The translations under genes were made by a program, and so were the position numbers. A model generated the notes under the pieces. It did not search any database, was not told the DNA's origin, and worked only from the letters and a program-made list of their open reading frames with translations. This document shows positions 26,781 to 35,876 of a stretch of 64,000 nucleotides of DNA, in pieces (position 1 is the stretch's first letter; every line of letters begins with the position of its first letter). Origin of the DNA: an uncultured Lachnospiraceae bacterium. GTDB lineage: Bacteria; Bacillota; Clostridia; Lachnospirales; Lachnospiraceae. The stretch lies in the NCBI GenBank assembly GCA_947176505.1, contig CAMWQW010000004.1, positions 1 through 64,000 on the forward strand, written 5' to 3'.

Positions 26781-28799
26781 ATGATATATGCGTTGGTAGG
26801 AAATCAGAATTGCGGAAAGACAACATTGTTTAATCAGCTGACGGGATCAAATCAGCATGTGGGGAATTTTCCGGGTGTGACGGTAGATTCTAAGATGGGA
26901 GAGATTCGCGGGGAGAAGGGAAATGCGGTAGTGGATCTGCCGGGGATCTATTCTATACGGCCATACTCTAATGAAGAGATTGTGACGCGGAAATTTATTT
27001 TAAAGGAAAAACCTGACGGCATTATCAATATCGTGGATGCTACCAATATTGAGAGAAATTTATATCTGACTCTGCAGTTGCTGGAAATGCATATACCGAT
27101 GGTGTTAGCGCTCAATATGATGGATGAGGTGCGAAACAATGGGGGTACCGTTGACATTGCGAAGATGGAAGAAGAACTCGGTATTCCGGTGGTGGCAATC
27201 AGCGCGGTGAAAAATGAAGGAATCGAAGATTTGATACATGCCATCAAAGAAGTGGCGGAACGGCACATTTACCCGAAGGTGACGGACTTTTGTGAAAAGG
27301 GAGCCGTACACAGATGCATTCATGCGGTAAGCCATCAAGTGGAAGACCATGCGGAGCGTGTCGGTATGTCACCCAGATTTGCGGCAACGAAGATTGTAGA
27401 AGGAGACAATGATATTATTAGCAGCCTGTCGTTGTCTGAAAATGAGCTTGATCTGATGGAACACAGTATTGTGGAGATGGAGCGGGACAGCGGGATAGAC
27501 CGTAATGCGGCTCTGGCGGACATGCGTTATACTTTCATAGAAAAAGTATGCGCGCAGGCGGTAATCAAATGTAAGGAGAGCAAAGAGCATAAGAGAAGCG
27601 TCAGAATCGACAGTGTATTGACAAACAAATATTTGGCAATACCGTCCTTTCTTGCCATTATGCTGTTGGTATTCTGGATGACATTTGGATTGATCGGTAC
27701 TTTTCTAAGTGATTTGATGAGTATGGGGATTGATGCGCTATCCGGAGTGGTGGATCAGGCGCTTGCTGCGTATGGTATCAATCCGGTGGTACAAAGTCTG
27801 GTGATTGACGGTATTTTTGCGGGAGTAGGGAGCGTGCTCAGTTTTCTGCCCATTATCGTTGTATTGTTTTTCTTCCTTTCAATGCTGGAAGATTCAGGAT
27901 ATATGGCGCGTATTGCTTTCGTGATGGACAGACCACTCCGTAAGATCGGACTGTCTGGCAAAAGCTTTGTGTCTATGCTGATCGGGTTCGGGTGCAGTGT
28001 GCCTGCGGTCATGTCTACCAGAACTTTGTCATCCGATAGGGACAAGAAGATGACGATTATGCTTATCCCCTTTATAAGCTGTTCGGCAAAAATACCGATT
28101 TATGCGTTGTTTACAGCGGCATTCTTTAAGGAACATCAGGCGTTTGTCATGATGGGGCTTTATGTGTTCGGTATTGTGGTGGGATTGCTGTGTGCGCTTG
28201 TCTTGAAGAAAACATTATTTCATGGCAAGCCGATGCCTTTCGTGATGGAGCTGCCGAATTACCGGTTTCCATCGGCGAAAAGCGTGTTGCTTTTAATGTG
28301 GGATAAGGCAAAGGATTTTATTCAACGAGCTTTTACGATTATTTTTATCGCAACATTGATTATTTGGTTTTTACAAACTTTTGATACAAGGCTGAATGTA
28401 GTGACTGATTCCGGTAAGAGCCTGCTTGCCATGATTGGCAAATTGATCGCGCCGCTCTTTGCACCGCTGGGATTTAATGACTGGAGAGCAGCAACGGCGT
28501 TGATCAGCGGATTCAGTGCGAAGGAAGCGGTGGTTAGTACGCTCAGCGTGTTGACCGGAACGAGTATGAGTTATTTAAGTGAGACGTTGGGGACAATTTT
28601 TACACCACTTTCCGCGGCAAGCTACTTGATTTTTACATTGTTGTATACGCCTTGTGTGGCAGCAGTGGCGACTATCAAGCGGGAGATGGATTCCGTGTGG
28701 AAGACGATAGGCATCGTATGTATGCAGTGCGGTGTAGCATGGCTGGTATCATTTGTATTTTATCAGATGGCAAATTTATGCCGGTATTTCTTTTCATAA
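26781..28799 (+). CDS. feoB: Ferrous iron transporter FeoB
   Basis: 672 residues. The N-terminal G domain has G1 GNQNCGKT, G2 region NFPGVTVD, G3 DLPGIYS and G4 NMMDE; a helical guanine-dissociation-inhibitor-like domain follows (about 165-265). The membrane domain carries the two Gate regions and conserved cysteine-containing helix segments GFGCSVPAVMSTR and SCSAKIPIYALF. Imports Fe2+, important for an anaerobe and for the SUF-like pair further downstream. Confidence 0.97.
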   Translation: MIYALVGNQNCGKTTLFNQLTGSNQHVGNFPGVTVDSKMGEIRGEKGNAVVDLPGIYSIRPYSNEEIVTRKFILKEKPDGIINIVDATNIERNLYLTLQLLEMHIPMVLALNMMDEVRNNGGTVDIAKMEEELGIPVVAISAVKNEGIEDLIHAIKEVAERHIYPKVTDFCEKGAVHRCIHAVSHQVEDHAERVGMSPRFAATKIVEGDNDIISSLSLSENELDLMEHSIVEMERDSGIDRNAALADMRYTFIEKVCAQAVIKCKESKEHKRSVRIDSVLTNKYLAIPSFLAIMLLVFWMTFGLIGTFLSDLMSMGIDALSGVVDQALAAYGINPVVQSLVIDGIFAGVGSVLSFLPIIVVLFFFLSMLEDSGYMARIAFVMDRPLRKIGLSGKSFVSMLIGFGCSVPAVMSTRTLSSDRDKKMTIMLIPFISCSAKIPIYALFTAAFFKEHQAFVMMGLYVFGIVVGLLCALVLKKTLFHGKPMPFVMELPNYRFPSAKSVLLLMWDKAKDFIQRAFTIIFIATLIIWFLQTFDTRLNVVTDSGKSLLAMIGKLIAPLFAPLGFNDWRAATALISGFSAKEAVVSTLSVLTGTSMSYLSETLGTIFTPLSAASYLIFTLLYTPCVAAVATIKREMDSVWKTIGIVCMQCGVAWLVSFVFYQMANLCRYFFS

Positions 28800-28849
28800 T
28801 TTTCAATGATAATAAAGAAATAAAATGGAATAGGCAGCGAGTTTAGTGC

Positions 28850-28878
28850 TTGCAATTAGGATAGAATGGTAGTATGAT
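28850..28878 (+). promoter_or_regulatory. Promoter of the GH13 gene
   Basis: TTGCAA at 28850-28855, 17-base spacer, TATGAT at 28873-28878. Its -10 overlaps an in-frame ATG at 28874, which argues for the downstream start at 28928. Confidence 0.6.
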
Positions 28879-28927
28879 TACTACAAAGTATGTCGGAAAA
28901 CGTTTTCTGAAAAACGGAGGTGTTCTT

Positions 28928-30688
28928 ATGGATTTCAATGCAGTATATCACAGGGCAAATGATAATTATTGTTATCCGCTCGATCAGGATCAATTGGTTA
29001 TCAATATCAGAACGGGATATGATGTGAAGTATGTGAATTTGATTCAAGGCGATCCATTCAAGTCGGGAATACTTGGCGGCGGCGAAGGTTGGAGCGGAGA
29101 TGCGGTCAATATTCCTTTTAAAAAGAGGTTGAAGAATCAACTCTGGTGGACAACTACGATTAAACCGGAGTATAAGCGGTTGAAATATTATTTTGAATTA
29201 CAGACAGAGAACGAGAAATGGTTTTACTTTGAAGACGGTTTTGTGTCGGAAGCGCAGATGCAGCTTGAAGGAAGAAGCCGGCAGTGTTTTGTATTTCCTT
29301 GGATGAATCCGGCGGATATTCCGGTGACACCGAACTGGGTAAATGATACGATTTGGTATCAGATTTTTCCGGAGCGGTTCTGCAACGGAGATTCTTCGAT
29401 TAATCCGGAGGGAACACTACCTTGGCGAAATAAAGGCTCAGTGACGAATCAAGAGTTTTTTGGCGGGGATTTACAGGGCATCATCAATAAACTTGATTAT
29501 ATTAAGGACTTAGGAGTTTCTGGATTATACTTGACGCCGATCAATGAGGCGCCCACTTCCCATAAATATGATACCACCGATTATACGAAGATTGATCCTC
29601 ACTTCGGCTCCGAGGAAACCATGATTATGCTTGTGAGAGAGGCACATAACAGGGGAATCCGAGTGATGCTCGACGGTGTGTTCAATCATACGGGAGAACA
29701 ATTTGCGCCGTGGCTTGATGTGAAAGAAAAAGGACCGCAGTCGGAGTACTGGGAATGGTTTATGGTCAACGATTGGCCATTCAGGGATGAGGGAGGCTGC
29801 GCCCATGCGAAACAGTATTACACATTTGCATTCTTTGACAAGATGCCGAAGCTTAATACGAATAATCCTGCGGTCAGAGAATATTTGATCGGTGTATGTG
29901 AAAATTGGGTAAAGAATTATGATGTGGATGGTATCCGTTTGGATGTTGCCAATGAGATTTCCCATACGTTTTGTAAAGAACTTCGAGTTCATCTGAAAGC
30001 GATCAAACCGGATATTTATATTCTGGGAGAAATCTGGCATGATGCAATGCCATGGCTTCGCGGAGATGAATTTGATGCAGTCATGAACTATCCGCTAGGC
30101 GAGAGTATCAAAGATTTCTGGATTGATAAGAGTCTGACCAATGAAGACTTTGAGTTTACGATTAACAGATGCTATACGGGATATATGCAGCAGACGAACG
30201 ATGTGCTGTTTAATTTGCTGGATTCTCATGATACGAAGAGGCTGCGCAGTGACGTGAAGAATCTTGATGAGTATTTCCAGCAGCTCGCAGTATTATTCAC
30301 TATGCCGGGTTCTCCGTGCATTTATTATGGCACAGAGATTGCCATGGAGGGAGGACATGATCCGGACTGCAGACGCTGCATGCCGTGGGAAGATATTGAC
30401 GCAGGAGTTTACGATGAACGTATACAGATTATCAGAAGTCTGCTTCATCTGCGACAAGAAGAACCCTTGCTGCGTAATCGTAATTTCCATTTTCCGAACA
30501 AGATTAACAGACCGAGGGTAATTGAATTTAATAAGATGGGATGGGTTGATAATTATGTGGAGGTAATCATTAACTGCGAGGAGGAAGACATTGAGATTGC
30601 GAGGGAGGGAGAGATTCTTTTCTCAAGACATTACATTGATACAACGCTGCTGCGCAACGGTATTTTGATTCGGAAGATTAAGAAATAA
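28928..30688 (+). CDS. GH13 alpha-glucan hydrolase (neopullulanase/cyclomaltodextrinase-like)
   Basis: 586 residues, no signal peptide, so intracellular. An N-terminal beta-sandwich resembling CBM34 (about 1-120) precedes the TIM barrel. Conserved regions: DGVFNHTGEQF (region I), DGIRLDVANE (nucleophile Asp), ILGEIWHD (acid/base Glu), NLLDSHDTKR (transition-state Asp). The build fits the GH13 subfamily 20 enzymes that cut maltodextrins, cyclodextrins or pullulan taken into the cell. ATG 28928 follows GGAGGTG by 5 bases. Confidence 0.92.
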   Translation: MDFNAVYHRANDNYCYPLDQDQLVINIRTGYDVKYVNLIQGDPFKSGILGGGEGWSGDAVNIPFKKRLKNQLWWTTTIKPEYKRLKYYFELQTENEKWFYFEDGFVSEAQMQLEGRSRQCFVFPWMNPADIPVTPNWVNDTIWYQIFPERFCNGDSSINPEGTLPWRNKGSVTNQEFFGGDLQGIINKLDYIKDLGVSGLYLTPINEAPTSHKYDTTDYTKIDPHFGSEETMIMLVREAHNRGIRVMLDGVFNHTGEQFAPWLDVKEKGPQSEYWEWFMVNDWPFRDEGGCAHAKQYYTFAFFDKMPKLNTNNPAVREYLIGVCENWVKNYDVDGIRLDVANEISHTFCKELRVHLKAIKPDIYILGEIWHDAMPWLRGDEFDAVMNYPLGESIKDFWIDKSLTNEDFEFTINRCYTGYMQQTNDVLFNLLDSHDTKRLRSDVKNLDEYFQQLAVLFTMPGSPCIYYGTEIAMEGGHDPDCRRCMPWEDIDAGVYDERIQIIRSLLHLRQEEPLLRNRNFHFPNKINRPRVIEFNKMGWVDNYVEVIINCEEEDIEIAREGEILFSRHYIDTTLLRNGILIRKIKK

Positions 30689-30697
30689 TATTTCTTG

Positions 30698-30727
30698 TTT
30701 ACAAAAAGCCTAGGATGATTTTATACT
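30698..30727 (+). promoter_or_regulatory. Promoter of the HPr-like gene
   Basis: TTTACA at 30698-30703, 18-base spacer, TATACT at 30722-30727, lying in a duplicated segment (see the 33-base repeat). Confidence 0.55.
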
Positions 30728-30757
30728 AGAGTCAGTAGAAGCCTAGACAGATTTTAT
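30706..30757 (+). repeat. 33-base-period imperfect direct repeat before the HPr-like gene
   Basis: AAGCCTAG then GATTTTAT, separated by three bases, occurs at 30706-30724 and again at 30739-30757, exactly 33 bases apart. The first copy contains part of the predicted promoter. It could be a duplicated operator or a duplicated start region. Confidence 0.6.
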
Positions 30758-30788
30758 GCAGAAGTGAAGACAGAACGGAGAGGATAAA

Positions 30789-31028
30789 ATGAAAAGCTAC
30801 ATGTTGGACTTGAACTCTATTGAGAGAGTGAAGGGATTTGTGACTGCGATAGAGGGATTTGAAGGGTATTTTGATTTAGCGTCCGGAAGATATGTAATTG
30901 ATGCGAAGTCGATCATGGGAATTTTTTCGATGGATTTATCAAAGCAGGTGGAATTCAGAATCTTGGAGACGAATGATAAGATTACTGAAGTGGAGGCAGC
31001 GATTGCGCCGTATCTGGTACAGGAGTGA
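30789..31028 (+). CDS. HPr-fold protein lacking the phospho-carrier histidine
   Basis: 79 residues. The segment YVIDAKSIMGIFSMDLS matches the HPr region around the regulatory Ser46 (KSIMG). The active-site His15 block (usually GLHARPA) is not present: the matching stretch reads VKGFVTAIEGFEG. It cannot act as a PTS phospho-donor in the usual way, but could still be phosphorylated at Ser and serve in regulation, like Crh proteins. It lies between the GH13 gene and sbcDC and has its own promoter and terminator, so it forms a single-gene unit. Confidence 0.8.
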   Translation: MKSYMLDLNSIERVKGFVTAIEGFEGYFDLASGRYVIDAKSIMGIFSMDLSKQVEFRILETNDKITEVEAAIAPYLVQE

Positions 31029-31058
31029 CAGACGTAAGCAGAACACAGGACAGGAAAG

Positions 31059-31096
31059 CTGTCGGCATATGAGTAAATCGTATGCCGGCAGTTTTT
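31059..31096 (+). terminator. Terminator after the HPr-like gene
   Basis: CTGTCGGCATAT (31059-31070) pairs with GTATGCCGGCAG (31080-31091), followed by TTTTT. An ATG at 31082 in the sbcD frame lies inside the second arm. Confidence 0.85.
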
Positions 31097-31129
31097 GAAA
31101 TTATCAGGAAAGCGGGATTGAAGAACAGA

Positions 31130-32275
31130 ATGAAGTTTATGCATCTTGCGGATTTGCATCTGGGAAAACGAGTGAATGAATTTTCAATGTTGGAAGATCA
31201 AAAATATGTATTGGAGCAGGTTCTTAAGCTGCTTGATGAAGAACAGGCGGAAGGACTTCTGATTGCAGGGGATATCTATGACAGGCAGGTGCCGCCTATT
31301 GAGGCGGTTAAACTGTTTGATGATTTTCTCACAAGGGTGTCTTTAAAGCACATACCCGCTTATGTGATCAGCGGTAATCATGACAGCATAGAGAGGGTTT
31401 CTTTTGGGGCGAGACTCATGGAAGGCAGCGGGATTCATATGGCAACCGAATATAACGGTGCGGTGGATGTTGTTAGGGCTAAGGATGAGTATGGCGCAAT
31501 CGACATTTACTTGCTGCCGTTCTTAAAGCCGGCGCAGGTACGCGCTGTATGGGGAGAGGCGGCAGAAGAGATCAGAACTTATGAAGAAGCGCTGTCTTTT
31601 GTGATGAGCAAGATTACAAGGAATGAAGAGCACAGAAGTATTTTGCTGGCGCATCAATTTGCAGCCGGGGCGGTGACTTGTGATTCGGAAGAGCATGTCG
31701 TGGGAGGATTGGATCAGGTAGATGTATCCTGTTTTGACGGATTTGACTATGTGGCGTTAGGTCATCTTCACGGTGCACAGCGTGTAGGCAGAGATACGGT
31801 GCGCTATGCAGGGACGCTGCTCAAATATTCTTTTTCCGAAGTGAATCATAAGAAAAATGTTACGATGGTTGATTTGCGAGAGAAAGGGACTGTAGAAGTA
31901 TATAGCCGCCAGATTAGCCCACTGCATGAGATGCGTGATATACGGGGCAGCTATGCAGAGGTGACAAACAGAGCAAACTATGAGGGGACGGACACGAAAG
32001 ATTATGTTCGTATTACGCTGACGGACGAAGAAGATATTTTTGATGCTGTCGGTAAGCTGCGTGTAATCTATCCGAATCTGATGCGGCTGGAATACGACAA
32101 TATGAGAACAAGGCAGAATTGTAGCGTTACGGTGTCCGAAAAAGAGGAAGAGAAAGCGCCTGTTGCGCTGGCAGAGGAATTGTTTCGTATGCAGAATAAC
32201 AGACCGATGAGCGAAGAACAAGGCATTTATATGCAGGAGATGATACGAAGGGTATGGGAGGATGAGACGGTATGA
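31130..32275 (+). CDS. sbcD: Exonuclease SbcCD, nuclease subunit D
   Basis: 381 residues, Mre11-type calcineurin-like phosphoesterase. Metal ligands: HLADLHLGK, AGDIYDRQ, SGNHDS and GHLHGAQ. The C-terminal capping domain follows. With SbcC it cleaves DNA hairpins and blocked double-strand ends. The frame opens at 31082 inside a terminator, so ATG 31130 (MKFMHLADLHLG) is chosen. The 3' end overlaps sbcC by four bases (ATGA). Confidence 0.96.
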   Translation: MKFMHLADLHLGKRVNEFSMLEDQKYVLEQVLKLLDEEQAEGLLIAGDIYDRQVPPIEAVKLFDDFLTRVSLKHIPAYVISGNHDSIERVSFGARLMEGSGIHMATEYNGAVDVVRAKDEYGAIDIYLLPFLKPAQVRAVWGEAAEEIRTYEEALSFVMSKITRNEEHRSILLAHQFAAGAVTCDSEEHVVGGLDQVDVSCFDGFDYVALGHLHGAQRVGRDTVRYAGTLLKYSFSEVNHKKNVTMVDLREKGTVEVYSRQISPLHEMRDIRGSYAEVTNRANYEGTDTKDYVRITLTDEEDIFDAVGKLRVIYPNLMRLEYDNMRTRQNCSVTVSEKEEEKAPVALAEELFRMQNNRPMSEEQGIYMQEMIRRVWEDETV

Positions 32276-35046
32276 GACCACTTACATTGACATTGTCGGC
32301 GTTTGGTCCTTATGCCGGAGTGACGGTAATTCCATTTGAGAATTTAGGCAGCAGGGGATTGTATCTGATTACGGGGGACACGGGTGCAGGCAAAACGTTT
32401 CTGTTTGACGCCATTGTATTTGCATTGTATGGAGAGGCGAGCGGCACTGTCAGGGAGACGGCGATGTTCCGATCCAAATATGCCGCCCGTGATACAGAAA
32501 CTTACGTGACGCTGCGTTTTTCATATCACGGCAAAGTGTATGAGGTTACAAGAAAACCGGAGTATTTGCGACCCTCAAAGAGAGGGGATAAAATGACATT
32601 AAACCGTGCCGAAGCAGTACTCAGATATCCTGATGGGCATATCGTGACAAAGACGAAGGACGTTACGACTGCAGTGACCGTACTGCTGGGGATAAGCAGA
32701 AATCAGTTTACACAGATTGCTATGATAGCACAGGGAGATTTCTTACGTCTTCTCTATGCGAAAACAGAGGAACGAAGCGGTATTTTTCGTGAAATTTTTC
32801 ATACGAGGGCATATGCATCTTTGCAGGAAAAAATAAAAAGTGAGTCCGGTGCGCTTAAGGTAAAGTGCGAAGAATATGCTAAGAGTATCGAACAGTATAA
32901 AGGAGGAATCCTATGGGAAACAGAACAGGTTCCGGATGCGGAACGGATATGCACTACGGAGTATCTGCTGGATGAGTTGAATGCCGTGATGGCGCGGCAG
33001 CACAGAAAGGCGGGAGAAATACAGGAACGGCTGCGAACAGCAGATTCGGCATTGGAACAGATTCATCGAAGAATAGGTATAGCACAGACAAGAAAACAAT
33101 TGCGTGAAGAATTGGATAAGACTTTAGAAGAGATAACAAAGGTGAAGGCTTGTCTGGAACCTTTGCAGAAAGAGTTTAAACAGCTTCAGGATAAGAAAGG
33201 ACAGATGGAAGCGCTTAAGATGCAGCTCCTTGCGGAAGAGGAAAAGCTTACGGTATATGATGAGGAATTGCGACTGCAGGAAGAGTATGATAGCGCCAAA
33301 GAACAACTGACGCGCCGGAAGCATATGTATACACAGAAGGCTCAGGAACTTGAAGGTTTGAGTCAGCTTTATGAACAGACGGTTAAGAGATTGGATGAAT
33401 TGCAGGATACGGAAGTACGGATGCTACAGATGAAGCAGCGTACGGAGAGTGCAAAACGTCAAAACAGTATCTGGGTGAAACTGACGGAACAGATTCAGGA
33501 GATTGCCGGAATGCAGAATGATTTGACCGTCAAACAGGAGAAGTACCGTGAGGCATCTATAGTTCAGCAGGAAAAGAAGCAAAAATATGAACAATTGCAG
33601 CAATGCTATCTGGATGAGCAGGCGGGGGTGCTGGCGGAACAGTTGAAGGATCAAGCGCCGTGTCCCGTATGTGGTGCGCTTACGCATCCGCATCCGGCAT
33701 TCAGACCGGATGGGGCACCGGATGAACGAATGGTGAAGCGGGCTAAAAAGGATTGGGAGCAAAGCAGTCAAATCATGCAGGAGGCAAGCGCAGCGGCAGG
33801 AAACGCCAAGGCTGTCTTAAGAAATGAAGTGCAGAACGTAAAGATTGCGCTGGAAGCGGAAGGAATTAAGGAAGAGGAAGAGTACCTGCTTTTTTCATCA
33901 CATGAAGTAGAGAAACAATTGCAGGATAGGATTGCGGAGAATCAAGAAGTCCTGACCAAATTGCAAGCAGAGCTTGTAGATTTGGAGAAGCTGGAGAGGG
34001 AACGGGCGGACTTGCTGGCTAGGAAACCGCAGATAGAAACAGAAATAGAGAATGCGAAAATATTGTGCAAGGATGCAGAGGAGAAGATTGCTGCCATGAA
34101 ACTGGAGCAGGAACTGCTTGCGAATAAACTGCATGAAAAAAGGAAATTACTTTTGTTTGAAACAAAGGAACAAGCAATGGAGCAGATTGAGCAAAAGAGC
34201 AGCATACTTGACACATATGAGAAGAAAATGTCGCAGACGGATCATGAATATCGGACAAAAGAGAGAGCTTACAGGGATGCCTTACAGAAAAAAGAGACGC
34301 TGGAAGAGCAGCTTAGAGTAAATAACCACGAGGAAGATATGGAAGAGCTGACAGAAGAACAGAGTCGTCTTACTGTGTACAGAGAGGAATGGCAGCAGGA
34401 ATATCAAAAGACTGCACATCGGTATGAGACAAATCAAGAGATACGGCAGTTGATAGAAAAACAGAGCAAGGAGGCGCTGGAGGCTGAAAGGCGTTGGACC
34501 CTTGTCAAGGAATTGTCCGATACGATCAACGGCAATTTAACCGGCAAGGAAAGGATTACATTGGAGACATATGTTCAAATGCAGTATTTTGACCGTGTAA
34601 TCAGGAGAGCCAATACGAGATTTATGGTAATGTCTGCGGGTCAGTATGAACTTGTGCGTTCCGCCGATGCACAGAGTATGAAGAGGCAGAGTGGGCTTGA
34701 GTTAGATGTGGTGGATCATTATAACGGTACGGTGAGAAGTGTCAAAACGCTTTCTGGCGGAGAGGCATTTCTGGCGTCTTTATCCTTGGCACTGGGGTTG
34801 TCTGATGAGATACAGTCAGTATCCGGCGGGATCGAACTTGACACTATGTTTGTGGATGAAGGTTTCGGTTCGCTGGACGAAACAGCACTTGGACAGGCGG
34901 TACATGCATTGACTCGACTGGCGCAAGGTAATCGTCTTGTGGGTATCATATCGCATGTCAGTGAACTAAAGGAGCGCATTGATAGGAAATTGGTAGTTAC
35001 GAAGGATGCATCGTCAGGCAGTCATGTCACATTAGATATATGTTAA
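32272..35046 (+). CDS. sbcC: Exonuclease SbcCD, ATPase subunit C
   Basis: 924 residues of Rad50/SMC type. N-terminal Walker A ITGDTGAGKT, long antiparallel coiled coils, and a central zinc hook CPVCG near residue 464. The C-terminal lobe has signature KTLSGGEAFLASLSLALGL and Walker B MFVDEGFGSLDE. It partners SbcD in DNA end processing and repair. Translationally coupled to sbcD. Confidence 0.96.
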   Translation: MRPLTLTLSAFGPYAGVTVIPFENLGSRGLYLITGDTGAGKTFLFDAIVFALYGEASGTVRETAMFRSKYAARDTETYVTLRFSYHGKVYEVTRKPEYLRPSKRGDKMTLNRAEAVLRYPDGHIVTKTKDVTTAVTVLLGISRNQFTQIAMIAQGDFLRLLYAKTEERSGIFREIFHTRAYASLQEKIKSESGALKVKCEEYAKSIEQYKGGILWETEQVPDAERICTTEYLLDELNAVMARQHRKAGEIQERLRTADSALEQIHRRIGIAQTRKQLREELDKTLEEITKVKACLEPLQKEFKQLQDKKGQMEALKMQLLAEEEKLTVYDEELRLQEEYDSAKEQLTRRKHMYTQKAQELEGLSQLYEQTVKRLDELQDTEVRMLQMKQRTESAKRQNSIWVKLTEQIQEIAGMQNDLTVKQEKYREASIVQQEKKQKYEQLQQCYLDEQAGVLAEQLKDQAPCPVCGALTHPHPAFRPDGAPDERMVKRAKKDWEQSSQIMQEASAAAGNAKAVLRNEVQNVKIALEAEGIKEEEEYLLFSSHEVEKQLQDRIAENQEVLTKLQAELVDLEKLERERADLLARKPQIETEIENAKILCKDAEEKIAAMKLEQELLANKLHEKRKLLLFETKEQAMEQIEQKSSILDTYEKKMSQTDHEYRTKERAYRDALQKKETLEEQLRVNNHEEDMEELTEEQSRLTVYREEWQQEYQKTAHRYETNQEIRQLIEKQSKEALEAERRWTLVKELSDTINGNLTGKERITLETYVQMQYFDRVIRRANTRFMVMSAGQYELVRSADAQSMKRQSGLELDVVDHYNGTVRSVKTLSGGEAFLASLSLALGLSDEIQSVSGGIELDTMFVDEGFGSLDETALGQAVHALTRLAQGNRLVGIISHVSELKERIDRKLVVTKDASSGSHVTLDIC

Positions 35047-35050
35047 ATGT

Positions 35051-35079
35051 TTGCGAAGTGATTTGTTTTGTGTTAAGAT
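35051..35079 (+). promoter_or_regulatory. Promoter of the SUF-like pair
   Basis: TTGCGA at 35051-35056, 17-base spacer, TAAGAT at 35074-35079 with TGT before it (extended -10). It begins 4 bases after the sbcC stop. Confidence 0.65.
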
Positions 35080-35109
35080 ATTCTAATGGGTTAAATGAGG
35101 AGTAGAAAA

Positions 35110-35832
35110 ATGCTGGAATTAAAGGGAATCTGTTTTTCGGCTGAGGACGAAAGCAGGGAAGTAGAAATTCTGAATGATATTAATTTGATAATTGACGACC
35201 GGTTTGTGGCAGTGACCGGTCCTAACGGTAGCGGGAAGTCCACGCTGGCTAAAATTATTGCGGGTATTCTTAAGCCTACGGCGGGTCAAATACTGCTTGA
35301 CGGTGTAGACATTACAAATTTGTCAATTACGGAACGGGCGAATATGGGAATCAGTTTTGCTTTTCAACAGCCGGTTCGTTTCAAGGGAATTACAGTCAAG
35401 GAGTTATTGTCTATAGCGGCGGGCAAAGATACAACGATAACAGAAATATGCGGGATGCTCTCCGAGGTTGGGCTGTGTGCGAGAGACTATGTCAATCGTG
35501 AAGTGAATGCATCCTTGTCCGGTGGTGAACTTAAGCGTATTGAGATTGCCATGATTATGGCAAGGAAGACAAAAGTATCTATCTTCGATGAACCGGAAGC
35601 GGGGATTGATTTATGGAGTTTTCAGAATCTGATTCGTGTTTTCGAGAAGATGCATGAGGAGACGAAAGGATCTATCCTGATCATCTCCCATCAGGAGCGC
35701 ATATTGAACATTGCAGACCGCATTATTCTTCTGTCCGACGGACAGATTAAGAAGGTGGGAAGTAAAGAAGAAGTCATGCCGGAGCTCCTCGGCTGCGGAC
35801 AGCCGTGTAAGACATTGGCTGATAAGTTATGA
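35110..35832 (+). CDS. SufC-like ABC ATPase of a two-gene SUF-like system (SmsC type)
   Basis: 240 residues. Walker A GPNGSGKST, Q-loop AFQQPVRFKGITV, signature SLSGGELKRIEIAMIMAR, Walker B SIFDEPEAGIDLWSF. The Q-loop and the DEPEAGID box are those of SufC rather than of transport ATPases, and there is no membrane partner nearby. The next gene is a SufB/SufD-type protein, and no sufS, sufU or sufD is present. This matches the minimal SmsCB arrangement of Fe-S cluster assembly described in anaerobes. ATG 35110 follows AGGAG by 7 bases. Confidence 0.87.
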   Translation: MLELKGICFSAEDESREVEILNDINLIIDDRFVAVTGPNGSGKSTLAKIIAGILKPTAGQILLDGVDITNLSITERANMGISFAFQQPVRFKGITVKELLSIAAGKDTTITEICGMLSEVGLCARDYVNREVNASLSGGELKRIEIAMIMARKTKVSIFDEPEAGIDLWSFQNLIRVFEKMHEETKGSILIISHQERILNIADRIILLSDGQIKKVGSKEEVMPELLGCGQPCKTLADKL

Positions 35833-35876
35833 ATTTAACAAATTTATTGCAGATATAGACAGAGGTGATTGAACAG

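Noticed and set aside
31082..31129. Upstream ATG for sbcD
   Set aside because: It lies in the second arm of the terminator hairpin.
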